Positions 9,410 to 22,600 of a stretch of DNA of 64,000 nt are shown in pieces. A program made the translations under genes and the position numbers. Source of the stretch: Cruorifilaria tuberocauda (lineage: Eukaryota; Nematoda; Chromadorea; Rhabditida; Onchocercidae); assembly GCA_013365365.1 (NCBI GenBank), contig JABVXU010000165.1:1-64000 (forward strand). Reading direction: 5' to 3'. Numbering within the stretch: the stretch's first letter is position 1; each line of letters opens with the position of its first letter. The notes beneath the pieces are model-generated. The model worked only from the letters and a program-made list of their open reading frames with translations, had not been told where the DNA came from and searched no databases.

Positions 9410-12400
9410 TAAACGTATGAAAAAACAAGAAATGTGCTAAAGCGGTGGATAAGCTCTCCAGACGTATTTATGGGTAAAGTAACATGGAGTACGGGATGAC
9501 AGAAATTATCTGAAGAGATTCTGAAATATTATGCCGAGAAGTTGTCGATCCCATGTTTCTAACAGTCCGTAACAAAGGAAAAAGGGAAACGGATGAGGCA
9601 ACATTAAAATGACCTATGATAGCACCTTCAAATTGAATCAGCGGATAGAAGAGAGACGTTGACTTGATCGCCAATGAACGGTAATTTATATGGAAAATTT
9701 TTCCTTCTTATTCCCATCTTGCCCTCTTTTACTTTCTTTTTTCACGGATAAGAATACAACTTAGTCCAAACTGAGATTATTCGAACTTACAAACCAACTT
9801 GTTCATGTCATCTATACCACATATCCGTCACATCATTTTTATGCTATCTCATATTTCGTGGGATAAACCATATCCATCCTTTTTTTCAGTACTTTTCTTA
9901 TTTCTCAACAAATTATTTTTTACTGAGTTTAAGTATAATCAGCATGCAATGATAAAAAATATCAGATTTACTGGATTTCCACATGAAAATAGAGGTATGA
10001 TGGAATGCCAGGATATCACGTAATAGTAACCTATAGTTCAGCAATCATAGGCAGATGATATAGGAAAGAAGTGATATCAATAAGAAACAAATCAATAATG
10101 AGGTACCAAATCATCCCTTGAAACTTCTGCAAGTGAATGGTGGGAGAGAACTATGAGAGGGATTTTTGAATATTGAGATGGGAAGGTCAGGAAAGCATAG
10201 TGGAGAGTTGCAAATGTGAAATAAATCCCAGTTGGGTCGCAAGAAAGAAAAAAAGAATGAGAAAGTAACGCAAAAAATAAACAAATAGATGATGATAATA
10301 TGTAGAGATTAGCAGGTCGGCAAGTAAGGTAGCATTAAAAGATTAAGAGAAATTTGTTTATAATTGCAGAAATTATATTTAAATTTGATCGATCAGAAAC
10401 AGCGCATTTTCAAAATTGGGAAAATATTCAAATTTTCCCGAAATGAAATTTGAAGATATATATGCTCTTCCCCTCCTCAACGGTTCAAATGGTTCATCAG
10501 TTGTGGAAAAATGAAACAAAAATGTACAGAAGTTAATGAGCCAGCTGATTGTCATCATGATAACATTACAGTGAAGTTTTCGATCTTATCGCATTCATAT
10601 TGTGCTGAAGAGATGTTATATGGAGATGTGCTCATTATATTTCCTATGAGAACTTTACTCGTTCATCACCATCAAATATTTTGACCTGAAATAATCATCG
10701 CATATTCAAAGATTGTCTCTTCCCTTTTCTGCTCTATTTATTACTTTCTAACACTTACTAACTTCTGCAATAAAAGAAAGGCTTGGCAGCATATATACAA
10801 TTCAGCAATCCGACAAAGCTTGAAACTTCAGATTTATAGGATATATACTTTAACGTAATATATTTCGATTATTTCAATTGATTTTTACTTCTAATATTCA
10901 GATAAAAATTTAAATCTATAATAAAGAAGTTCAAAATTCTTAACTCAAGTCTAACACCAAAAACTTGCAGTTGACGTTTGGTATTGATATGCTTGCGAGA
11001 ATTTCTGCGAGAAAACATGGCTAATAAATTAATCACTGTTGTTACCACCAAATACATTCTATCAATGTTAGGTGAAAGTATTATTAATTTCGTAAAAATA
11101 AAAAAATATTCAAGCTTGACATTTTTTCTCATGCATCTGTTTATGATCGAGTGAAACCAAATGAGATGATAGGACAGTTAGTTAAACAGTTCACCTGAAG
11201 AAGCATCAGTAATTATCGCAAAATCTCAGTATCATTATCTAAATTATAATCTTTATTTAGCTTTTAAGATTAGGATTTTTTGTGATAAATATGTAAAATT
11301 AAACAGAGCAAGTCTCTTTTTCAGACCCAAATGAGCAACGAAATATTCAACCTAATCTACCTCAAATTCATGTTAAAATTAGTCCAGAATTTTTGATGTG
11401 TTTACTAACTAGAAATAATAAATAGCGTGAAACTGTTTTCCTAAACATGAAAGTTTTCTGGCAAAATCATTTGTGGATTTTTTTTTTAATTTGAGTATAG
11501 TGTAACCTGCCTTCCACTAATTTAAGCAAATCTAGAACTTTTCAATAATTGTTCTACATTAACATTTCCTTAGATTTCGATTTAGCCATGCGAGTGACTG
11601 TTAATTTGAATTTGAGACAATGAATGAGAACAAGCTTTACGCACTTTTTGTCTGAATGTAGGCGCTCAGTTATGGAACATACTAATTCTTTCTCATCTAG
11701 GTTGTAGGTTTTCGACTTATAAATCTAACTGTAAGAAAAGGCATTCGTTTTTTAGCTTGAGAGCAGTATTTCGTTTTGAGTCACGGAAGAACATCACAAA
11801 TTGAAAGATGATACCATGCCACTAAACACGCATTGAAGTAAACCGCTAAATGAACTGATTATTGTGAAGTGGGAGAGGAAATAATTTATTGACAGTAATT
11901 TGCTATTTCTGTCTTAAACTTTTCTGCCGAAATTCAGATGAGAAGCATAATTAAAAATGAGTCACCATCATCATAGTCAATCAGGATTGTAATAAATGAA
12001 TTTGCAGTTGTTGTTCTTTGGTCATCGGAAAAACAATGGGAAACAAGATCAAGTATTTACTGTTTTAATTTATAAAAATATACTTTTTGGAATATCTCTG
12101 TTCATCCTTTTGTTTTTATTTTTTGGTGCAAATTTTTTAACTTAGGTTTAGAAGTAATATTTTACTAGATTGAAAAATTCTGATTTTTCTCTGCAGCTCA
12201 TAAATAGATTATAATGTCTTTACCAATGGATTATAACAGAAAAGCATATGCACGGTCAAAAAACAAAAACATAAGGATGTCAAAAAAAGAAATAAGAATT
12301 TATCTACGTGATTTCGATTAAAATGACAAAAATGAAGAGTTGGATAAAATCTTCCAAGCAAAAAACTCATATTTTCATCGATATGTATTGAGGAATATAG

Positions 12401-13647
12401 TTATGTATCAAGCTCCCAAAAGAAATTTACTATTCTATTCATAAAATGCATGCCGAATTCGATATCATAACCATATTTTGAATTGTTGATTTTTTTTGTC
12501 AGTGAAACATTATAGTATCTTCCAGATTTACCCGAAATTTTGAAAATAATTTTGTATCTCTAAAATTGCACACTTTCATTTAAATCGAAATTATTCGGAG
12601 CAAAGTCAAAGCTCAGCGGGCATAAGTTTTATCCCAACTCTTTGCAGAGATGAAACAACGTCGATTCATGGGCTTTGCCATGATGATTTAGAATAAGCAG
12701 TCATTACAATGTAAGCACGTGAGGGGTTCACAGTTACACTTTGATTCCTATTAATACAATTAATCATATGCTATACTCCACAAATTATACTGATTTGCTC
12801 CTCTTTGCTTACCCATTCAGTTTGGATCTACAAATTTATAATTTTTGCCTCCAATGGCATTGTCTGAAAATTTTTGAAAAATTTATGAATCAAACTTGAT
12901 AATTCACAAATTCTACATTTATGATTCTAAGATTCGCTTTCGTAGAATTCGTTTAATTTAATTTGCAATTTGATTCGTCGAAAAATTCTTCTGTCAAAAG
13001 ATCACATCTTGCTAGTGATATCAAATTATTTCTAAGGTCATTAAACTATTCCATGACCTATAAGGCGTTTACATCTGTTATTATTGTTCTTGCGAAAATG
13101 TATTTCGTTCATTAAAAATTCGACATCTGCGTTGCAGTTCAATAAAGCGATTAGTCGATGAAGGAAGCACAGTTCTATTTCGTTGAAATTCATGCTATAA
13201 AAAAACATGAAAGTGAAGATGGTTTACGATAATAGTCAATTTTATCAGTGATACCTTTTTTCTTCGCCTAGCGATTAGACATCAATGAAGTTCTCGAGAA
13301 TCACATGCATATTATTTAATTGCTTACGATGAACAGAAATAGTATTGGGAATTCGACAGTTGTTTTTATTGCTTGTTACATCTTAACTATTGCAAGCAAC
13401 TAATCATAACAATCATTTTATAAAGGATTTTCTTATTTTGTTTAGAAGACAGTAATTCTCAGGTTGTCGCGCCATAAATAAAATTGGAATATTATAGTGA
13501 ATTTCATGAAATCAATTTGGTTTAGCTTTTGAGTTCCTGAAAATCTTCAAACGGTTATATTGTGATATAATAAATAACTGAATTTGCAATACTGTTATAG
13601 AAATCATGTTGAAAATTAAATAAATATTTAACTTTAACAATCATTAT

Positions 13648-13721
13648 GACAAAAAAAATCATTACGAATTAACGTAACTTTAAACTTTTCATAGTTCATT
13701 CATAATGATTTTTTGTTTGTC
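13648..13721. repeat. Imperfect inverted repeat
   Basis: The left arm at 13648-13669 (GACAAA...TCATTACGAAT) pairs with the right arm at 13698-13721 (ATTCATAATGA...TTTGTC). There is one mismatch and a 2-nt size difference around a 28-nt spacer. It resembles the termini of a small MITE-like element, but no target-site duplication was established. Confidence 0.5.
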
Positions 13722-14057
13722 TTTTTTTGCTTACTTTATCAAAATCCAAAAATTAGACTTCTTACTGAAATCTGATAAAAAAAGCAAGAGTAAGTCCTAC
13801 TGTTAATTAATTGAAGGTAAGTGTTAAGTAATAATATAATGTTCATCGGTTTTACTTCCTTCGCTCTAATATTTGCACTATTCATTTACCGAATATCCCT
13901 TTTAGAACTTACTTTATCTCTACTTATCCTCTGTTGGCTAAATCTTTCTGGAAATTTTCGGACATTTTCTTTCTTGCGATTTCTTCATTATAAATTGTAT
14001 ACATATCATTTAGGGTTGTAGTTCTTCAACATTTCAATTTCAAAAAAGTTTTTTTTT

Positions 14058-14100
14058 ATATTTGCAGATTTGTGTGTTTTTTTTTAATATCTGCAAATAT
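14058..14100. repeat. Perfect 12-bp inverted repeat
   Basis: ATATTTGCAGAT at 14058-14069 is the exact reverse complement of ATCTGCAAATAT at 14089-14100, with a 19-nt T-rich loop. Flanking T and A runs can extend the stem with one bulge. Each arm also contains a TTTGCAG-like acceptor sequence on its strand. Confidence 0.6.
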
Positions 14101-14645
14101 TAAAAAAATTTTACAATAAAATACATGGTGTAGTAACCACTAAAGTGCATCTACATTTTATTGTGTGAATTGGGACTGAGTTGAAATTACTGATAAAAAC
14201 AGTAGTGAAATGTCTTTTGTAATTACATAATTATTTAAAATTACTCCACCACTTTTGAAACGTTTTGACAAGCTTTATCTCATCGTTTCATGTACTTCTC
14301 TCAGATTAAAAATCTTCAGTACCTCATAGAAGTGATGATTAAGAGTGCATTCTGATCAAGTGACTAAATGAATAGACCGGTGATTTAGCTCATGGTTCCT
14401 AACTGCCTACAGTATTAATTTGGACTATATGTTCGGAAGATTCTTTTTTTAATAGTTTAATGAAATGATGATAGTTCGACTATTGAATGCGTATGTGTAT
14501 GTATGTTAGTGAGTGGATGTAAAATGACAACAGTGATAAAATCAGTTCGGAAAAATTATATGGGATGGGTATCACCCTTTTGATGAATGTCCTATATTAG
14601 GGATGTGTGGATGCGATGCAGAAGTAATGCAAAAGATCGAACGCC

Positions 14646-16865
14646 ATGATGCCTGCGCGGTGCATTTTTCTTTTATTGGCAGGTAAGGCAAACGTTGAAT
14701 ATATTTTCTATTCATGTTTAGAGAAGGAAGAAAATGTTCTTCACCAGCTTCACTGATTTTAAGTTCTTCGTGTGTCTTATGAAAATCTGTGCTTGCATCC
14801 ATCACTGAAGCATAATTTGTTTACTGGTAATAATATATCAAGTAAGCTATTAAAACTAAAAGAAATACCCTTTTAATATCAATAATCTTAAAGTTTCATA
14901 GATATTTTCCAATCATTTGCATTCTAAATTGGGAAGCATTTATTTTCATTGTAAAAGTTCTAGCCTTCTTCAAATCGAAATGAATTTCATAAATAAATAA
15001 TTATTATATGAAATAGAATACTATTCATTCATTGCATAACCATGTTTCGAAAAAATTTTTAAAAAGTCTCGTTCATTGTAGTTTATATTTCTTATGTTTT
15101 CGAAATGAAATGATCACGTACGTAATAATTTAAATAAATTTAGTGTCTACATTGATCATAAGTAATATATTGGAAAGACGAAACGTAGAACCATGTCCCA
15201 TTGGTTCTAGGCCAATGTATCGTCCCGATGGACAACCACGTAAATGTCTTCCCCATCAAAACAGCCTTTGCGTAAATGCTTTGCCGGACCAGGTTAATTG
15301 ATAAGTTTATGCCATTCTTAATATGTAAAAATTTTTTAAACTGATCATTTTTCATGATGTAGTTTAAAGCCTAATGCAGCGACAGTATGCTGTTGGCACA
15401 ATCAAGTGGATTATTTCTGTTGTCTGGATGTGACACCATTGGACTGTCCTAATTATCATAATGTTACCGCTGTTGTTCATAACGCCTACCCACAGAACCC
15501 ATTCGCGTTACGCTCATTTCATTTCAGGTATGCTTAACCTCGAAATATATTTGTCTAAATCAAGTTAGGACTTTGACTTTGTTCACAGGTATTTCAATTA
15601 GACATGTTATGGACAAAGCCTTTTTGAATATTGCTTTTGCAACCTTTCTGATGTAAATTTGCGAAGACTTTCGTAAGGTATATAATTAAAAAGGAATGAC
15701 TCCAATTTTTTCGATGTAGGATAATATACTTGATTCATAATCTTCTGCAAATACTTTTTGAAAGCCAAATGAAGAAATGGTGGTGGTGTTGTTGAGAAGG
15801 AAGCAAGGAAATAGCTGAAAATTATATTTATTTTTGGTAATTCACCATCACTTCAAAAGTGGAATTTTCAACTGTAAAAATATGTAATTGTCGATTTTTT
15901 CCTAAATAATAGTGACTGGGTTCTTCTACCAGCTATATTAATTTTTCTTCTAATGATTTATTAATATCTGTACGTTCAAAGTTGATGATAATAAATCCAT
16001 TAGCGAAAATTTTCTGTGCTTTCAACTGGCTTTCTGACTATTATTCTTGAAACAGCCTATGCTTCTATCATCTGAAATTTAAGAAAGAGGATCATAAAAA
16101 GTCGATCACTCCAATTCAAAGTGCTCAAGTATAAATAAGCTCTAAGAAAAATTAATAGACGAACAAATCAGGCTATCTCAAACGTTAGATCACATACTAT
16201 GTCGAAAAGATCGAAAAATGGCCGGATTCACAATAAACATAGCATGAAAAATCTATATTGAGGTGGTTAATTATAGTAAGAAAAAAACTGTCATTCCCGT
16301 GATCTTGATGAGAAAGATCAGGAGATATCACTGTGGGAAATCCATTATAATACTAAATTGCAGTGATTTAATTCAACCGAAATCGTAGTTGAAAGCTTAA
16401 TTCAGATAAAATCATTGGTGGCCACAAAGACGCTTGACTGAGAAACATTAATAAATCAATATAACTAGCCACTGTAATTAGCTTCTTATTTCTGAGCTAA
16501 ATTCGGAGTACAACTGAATATCATTTAGCTTGAATTCAATTTAAAATAAAATGTCAGATTTAAAATGTCAGATGCCGGTGATTAAGGTATGAACTTTGAG
16601 AGGTTTTCAAACCTGAAAATTATAAGAGAACGGAGGATTTTTTATTTATATTAATAAAATATTTCAGACTTAATTGAAATAAACTTCTTTTTGCATATTG
16701 AGCAATATTTTATTGTTTTCATGACTTAATTTCCCACTTATTTGTGAAATTTTCAGAGAAGGTATTGAAGATGAGATAGTTGCGATGACACAAGAACTGA
16801 TACGCGACAGTACGTTACGCAACGAGAACGGCGCTTTGATTAGGCACAGTAGTAAAAGGAATTAA
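14646..16865 (+). CDS. Secreted lustrin-type cysteine-rich protein
   Basis: Exons are 14646-14682, 15144-15292, 15370-15527 and 16757-16865; phases close and give 150 aa. Residues 1-20 form a typical signal peptide (MMPARCIFLLLA then a hydrophobic stretch), so the product should be secreted. Residues about 30-85 show the spacing of the lustrin cysteine-rich domain common in nematode secreted proteins: C-P-x-G-S-R-P, then D-G-Q-P-R-K-C, then paired cysteines VCC and YFCC. The C-terminal half is short and charged (REGIEDEIVAMTQELI) and ends SSKRN. The third exon uses an AAAG acceptor (15366-15369), because the nearby TAG acceptor would hit a stop codon. Its biological role is not known; extracellular matrix or protease-inhibitor-like use is only a guess. 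Confidence 0.8.
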
Positions 16866-19628
16866 TTGCTTTAACATAGTTTTCGAAAGTTATCAACGTG
16901 CTTTCTGCGCGCTAATGGTATAGTTGAAATATTCAGCATGCTTGAGTAAAGCTTTTGTAATTGTATTAAATATGGTTTTTTTGTAAAGATTTCTTCGAAA
17001 AAAAATTTTTTTTTTGCTAATTATGCATGCTTGTGACATTAGAAATTTAAGAGTGTTAACTGATTAATGATTAATATTGGATGTACCACTCAAAAATTTT
17101 TATTTTTGAGCACACCTATCATCTTAAATCCAATTCATAATATTCAGTAAAACGACGAAAAATTTTTACAAACATTTACAATCGATATCTGAAATGCAGA
17201 ATAGCACTTTTAGGTTCACCTCCACATTCTTGTAGTAATGTAACTTTACTAATCATATATGATGAATCAACAGCAAAAGCTTGTTTCAATCAATTATGAC
17301 AGAGTATTAGATTAATGAGAAAATTTTTCTGTCGAATTTGTATCGAATTTCTACAATTTATTCCCATAATTTTATTGAAAAGATATTTGTTCCACTGCTG
17401 ACACTGAAGAGGGTAATTAAATTTCAACAATTTCAAAAATTCAACTTATGGATAGTTGCTTGTCACAGCAATGTGCAAAACAGCACTGCTGGAGAGGTAT
17501 CGCACAATCTTTGTGAGGTATTAAGTTCCTTTCTCTCTCTCTGTCTAATTTCCCTTATCATCCCTGGAAGAAACGCACTTTCCATCTTTATTGTTTCTGA
17601 TTTTCTTTTTCAGTTTTTTATCATTTAGAGGTTATGAATTATAAAATTATGATTTGCAATTATCTTTTGAGTTACGTAGCTATCGAATATACATCTATTC
17701 TCACTGTAACCAACGTAATCCATTCACAGATCGATGGAATGAATCTTATAGTATACAAAGATTAGTTCAATGAGGGTAGTTTTCGAACAGCAGAAGATAG
17801 TAGATCTAAGTAAAACAGAATAAGCAAATTTGTCTTATAAAAAACTGAAAAAGCTCTTGTACATTACAAATTTACAGTATAAAAAATTATTTCCCTGAAG
17901 TAAACTGCATTCACATAATAGCAGCAGTGGCCGAGCAGTCAATTTGTTATCACAAACTGCTGATTGTGTCGGAAAACATATGAACTCTGAGCAACAAACA
18001 GGCGACGAAAATGTGTCTCGCAGAAAATACTGCCATCTGTTGATCGCTGGCAATTTTCCACTCTAAAGGTATCTAATCAAGAAAATTTGTGAAAAAAAAG
18101 AATTTTTTTAAACTTCATTTTATACTAATCGTGCTTAAAAGGAATTTCAAGAAAATTTACATCTTCGCTTACAATAAAAGTCCTTCAAAGTAATAAATGC
18201 ATGGAAGCGATCAGCTATTGCGGTAAATCGCTTATCCGATTTAAAAAGAGATCAGCAATAGACCACGTACATTACATTATGCCTGACACTATCGCTTGTC
18301 TCAAAAAACTTACAAGCTATCCTATTCACATTTATTTTGGATCGTTTCCATTGAATTTAACGGATTATTGATTTTTTTATAGAATCAAAGAGCTCATTTA
18401 GTGTTTAGAATCAAGTTGAAATTAGAAAGGTTTTTTTCTCTAGGAATTTTTATATTTTAAGCGTTTTTAAACATTTCAACTTTGGCTAAAAATGATTTAC
18501 TACTTATTAAAAAACTGATAAAATATACGGAAAATGGAAGTAAAGCTTTTCAATGAAGGAAATTAAAAAATATACAAACGCAAATATCAACTAGAGCAAA
18601 CTTTTTTCACTTGATTTCCATGAATATTTTAATAGAAATTCAAATGATGCTGGAAATGTAAAAAGAAAAATTCTGTACTTTCTGAAATACAAAGGTTTAA
18701 ACTCAGACATGGACGATTTTAGGAGTTCATAGCTTTTTTTTGGTTCAGCTTTAACGTATACTTCAATGTTATATATTACTTGTAGGGTTAAGAGGGTTCC
18801 AGAAAATACCGAGAAATTTGCGAGAACGTGACCTGTACTGATAATTTTCCTTTATAACATCACATTCCAGATATTTGATTTGCGCTCATAAGACATATTC
18901 TTTGTGTTCAGTTCCTTCAGATCTTTCTAATGTATTGGCTATGAATATGAAATTAAATAAGAAGTTCTGAATTTCTAAAAGACTCCAAATTAAGATTTTG
19001 AGAGAAAATTAAGAATCCGTCGAAAATGAGGCCGAAGTTTTGCATTATTCTCAATTCCAACATGATTAATGCCTTATTCATGCAATATTATCTACTTTCA
19101 TTTTTTTTGAAAACTGGTATTTAAAATGTTATGTTAATTTCGTTACCATTAAGCAAATTAATTACATGTCATGCGTTGCACACGTATTTCTGTAATGACG
19201 GCCTGACGATTCAAGCTGACGAAAGGCTGACAGTTGGATAAAATGAAAAAGTTGGATCACCAATTACCCTTTCAAGCGCAATCAATGTCCGGCGTAAGTA
19301 AGGGAACTTAATAAACCGCTAACAAGTTCTAATGTTTTTGACGGAACTCCATTTCAAATCTAAATTTGCTTCTATCAGAACACAGTCCCCTCATGTGGCA
19401 GGAAAGTTTAGTGTTAAAAAATTTTCGGATAGAAATCAGTAGAGAGTAAATATTTCAAATTAAAAAAAATTAGAAAGTCTGAGAAACTGGTTATTGGTGA
19501 ACAAAAGAAAACATGAAAATCTCACAAATCGGTAGTGAGACCCAATAATCTACAAAATTTTGAAAATGCTTTGTAGCCATTTTTTGTCTTCAGCGTTTCA
19601 TTTTCCAGAAGTAAAATTTAATTTTTAC
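16866..19628. other. Intergenic, or 3' part of the LIM gene not resolved
   Basis: The minus-strand exon ending at 19629 stops in mid LIM domain with a GT donor, so at least one more exon is expected here. I could not find one with the remaining zinc ligands. A 36-codon minus-strand frame at about 17290-17180, starting LKQAFAVDSS, and a plus-strand frame at 17338-17628 look weakly coding but lack proof. Confidence 0.35.
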
Positions 19629-22600
19629 CTTAAATGTAGACCGCAGTGCTTACATCGGAAACATTTCAAGTGATATATTTGTGAGAAACACTGCAAACGT
19701 TCTGCAAGATACACAGCCTTACCGCAGCAATTGCATAGCGGAGAAGACACCGCATGGACATTCCAAATCTGAAGTGATTGTAATTTCATGCATTGATTAA
19801 AGAAAGAAACATGGCATTTATTTCTCGCACATTTCAAATCTGAAGTGTTAATTAAAAGTGAGAACTTCATGGTGCGGTTAAAATTTCAGTTTGCAGAATT
19901 TATTCGTTTGTAAAACTTTCCTATTTTTATATCACCGTGCAAATTATCAACAATCAGACCTATGAATATCTTAAATGAAGGTTTTAAAAAAGACTTATGA
20001 TACCAGTAAAACTTTTTTAAAATATCAATATAGGCTCAATTGTATCAATTGTCAAATAACACATTAACATCAGTGTTATCATCAGAAGGCACGATAAGTT
20101 GGGTGATTAAAAGCTGTGATAAAAAGTGGCTTAAAATGTTCAAACTCTGTTAGTTGTTTTAGACGAGATTAAGTTAGCTCTCACTAATAAATCCCAAGTG
20201 TATTTCTTATTAGCTGGAAACTCATATGTAAAAAGCATGCAAAAAATTGTAAATTGTTTCATTTTCATATGTAAATCGATTTGTTTCAAATATTTTTACT
20301 TCAAAAATAAATAGAACAAATGATTAAAACAGTTTTGAATCATGAAAAAGTTAACTTCTCAACGCAAAGCGATGAAACATTGAAAGATGCTATGCTTACT
20401 TAACAACATGTTTCTTCTGCATGTTTTACTTTCCCTGTAAAGCGTTTTTCATCCTACATCTATTTCAACATTCATTTAGCCGTAAAACTCATTTAGTATA
20501 AAGATCGTCCTTGAAACTTCAATCGTATTTGCTTTACAGCACTTCTTATCATGACATATCTGTATTAATTAAATCGAGAGTTAAAAAAATTAACAGCTCA
20601 CTTATAAATTTTCTTTGGATTTAACTTATAAGGAGGTAATCTGAATCATTTTCAAATCAACCGCTCTAGTTATAATTTTGTATGCAAAATCATACACTAG
20701 AAATACTATAAAATGATCCATATGACGGCAAATAAAGAGTAAGGAAAGAGACACAGTAATTGAAAAGCGAAAAACAAAATGCGAAAGCAAATAATGGTCA
20801 GGAAAAATGACTGAAGCTTATTTCCAGTAATTACCACTAACCATTTGTGTGGCATTTTTTAGAGGCATCCGACTCTTTTTCGCTTTCTTAGCCTCCTTTT
20901 TCTGAATTTTCTCCCATTTTGCAGTCATTTTTGAGGCATGATCAGTAGCAACCTGAATTTCTTCTCTTCCAGGAAACCTTTCTTCTTGGGTTTCTTCACG
21001 AATAGCGGCCGCTTCTTCTTTTTCACCTTTAATCAATCAAGATTTTGTTTGTTGAATTTCAAATCATACTTATGTCATGAGGTAAGTTCAAACTAAAGGT
21101 CTTGTTTAGATGCTGCTCAATTCCTATTAAGTATAGATTCCGCCGAAGAAAACACGAAAGTCAAGTTACGTCTCAATCGTTCAAATTCTTCTTCAAGCTG
21201 TTTGCGTTTCTCCTCTGCCGTTTCATTTTCAAACTCCATTCCAACCTTTTCAAACTGTTCTTTGAGATTACGTGCAGCTATCTGAAAACCTTTTGATTGA
21301 AAATTATACACCCAGTGGCTATATAATGGTTCACTCAAAATTCGGTTTTGTAAAATGGACTTGTGAATGCACAGATGTGATTTTCAAAGCATATCAAATG
21401 ATTTCACATATTAATACCTTAATTTCATCCAAATCACTCGGTCTTTCGTGCTTTATCTTTACTTCTTCTTCTTTGCCAATGTTTGTGAACTTTTGCATGA
21501 GATTTTTAACATCATAAACATCATCATCTTCTACTTCATTCTCTGCAACTAATTCCTTCAGAAAACAAACAAAAATAAGTAGTAAAACGTTGCAAGAAAA
21601 GAGATCCTTGATCTTGTTGCTATCCTAATGGTATTAAATTCATTATGAGTCGTTTAAAGAATGATTTAGCCCTAGTAAGGGGAAAGACCGTTCAATTACC
21701 ACAAATGACATTTCGTATTTTAACTTGGGGCAGCTCAACGGTTAGGCAGAATAGTTTTAATAGACGAATGGATGCAGATTTATATTTTGAAAAATAAAGG
21801 CGTTTGTTTTAACTCAATGTAAGCACACTAAATTTTTCTTTGAAAAGAGAATAATAATTTGCTAAGAGACCATGATCCTCGACCATTCTCCTGTTCACTG
21901 GTTTCGGAATTGTCTCTTCCTTTCTGCCCCATTTGCTTACATGTTTCTCCTTCTAGAAAACATTGATAGGTATAAAATATTTAAAATCAATCCTGTGATT
22001 CAAGCGCTATTTTAATAATTAAAATAAAACATATGAAATGTTTCGACATGATGTTAAATCATTAATCCCCACTCGGCTCTCTGTAGCAATTGCTTGAGCT
22101 CCTTCAGCATCGATTTGTTGAAATTTCTGCCTTGCTTTACCAGCCATTTTGATTTCTACATCCAGTTGTTTATCTGAAAATTTCCACATTTTAACACCAT
22201 AAAACGATATTGCATAAAATTAAGTGGTGCCATCAGTCATAAAGTACAAACCTTCATGTTCATTTCTGGCGGAACAATCACCTTTTTCAAAACGATTTTT
22301 GATCACCTCAACCTGAATTTCTGCTTCAGCTTCAATTCCAACATCGTCAGACACCTATGTAATTTAAAGATGTTAACTAAAGTGAGGAGTAAAGATTATA
22401 ACAACATTGAAATATTCATTTGGGACTTTTCTCGTGCGAGGGTACGGGTACGGCAATACCGATAGCTCTTACAGAAATTGGTAATCAGATTTTTGCTCAA
22501 TTTTTCTGCGTGTGAATGAATAATAAAATTTAAACGAAACGGTTCTCACATCCTTCTTTGCTGTCCTTGAAAAAAATAATTTCTTTCAAATTTAAATTTA

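Larger units (their letters stand above)
8364..14645. other. Long gene-poor region
   Basis: Only one weak coding candidate is seen in about 6.3 kb: a 65-codon frame at 9215-9409 (+), starting MGGVFKYARDNYKK after a TTCAAG that could be an acceptor. It has no family match I can name and no clear partner exon. Two inverted repeats lie near the right end (13648-13721 and 14058-14100). The other open frames are short, hydrophobic by AT bias, and lack splice context. Confidence 0.4.

Noticed and set aside
10869..11132. 87-codon minus-strand ORF
   Set aside because: Low-complexity I/L/N-rich translation typical of AT-rich intergenic DNA, with no acceptor or donor in context.
17338..17628. 96-codon plus-strand frame with hydrophobic tail
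   Set aside because: It starts from a non-ATG codon, its hydrophobicity comes from T-rich sequence, and no partner exon was found.
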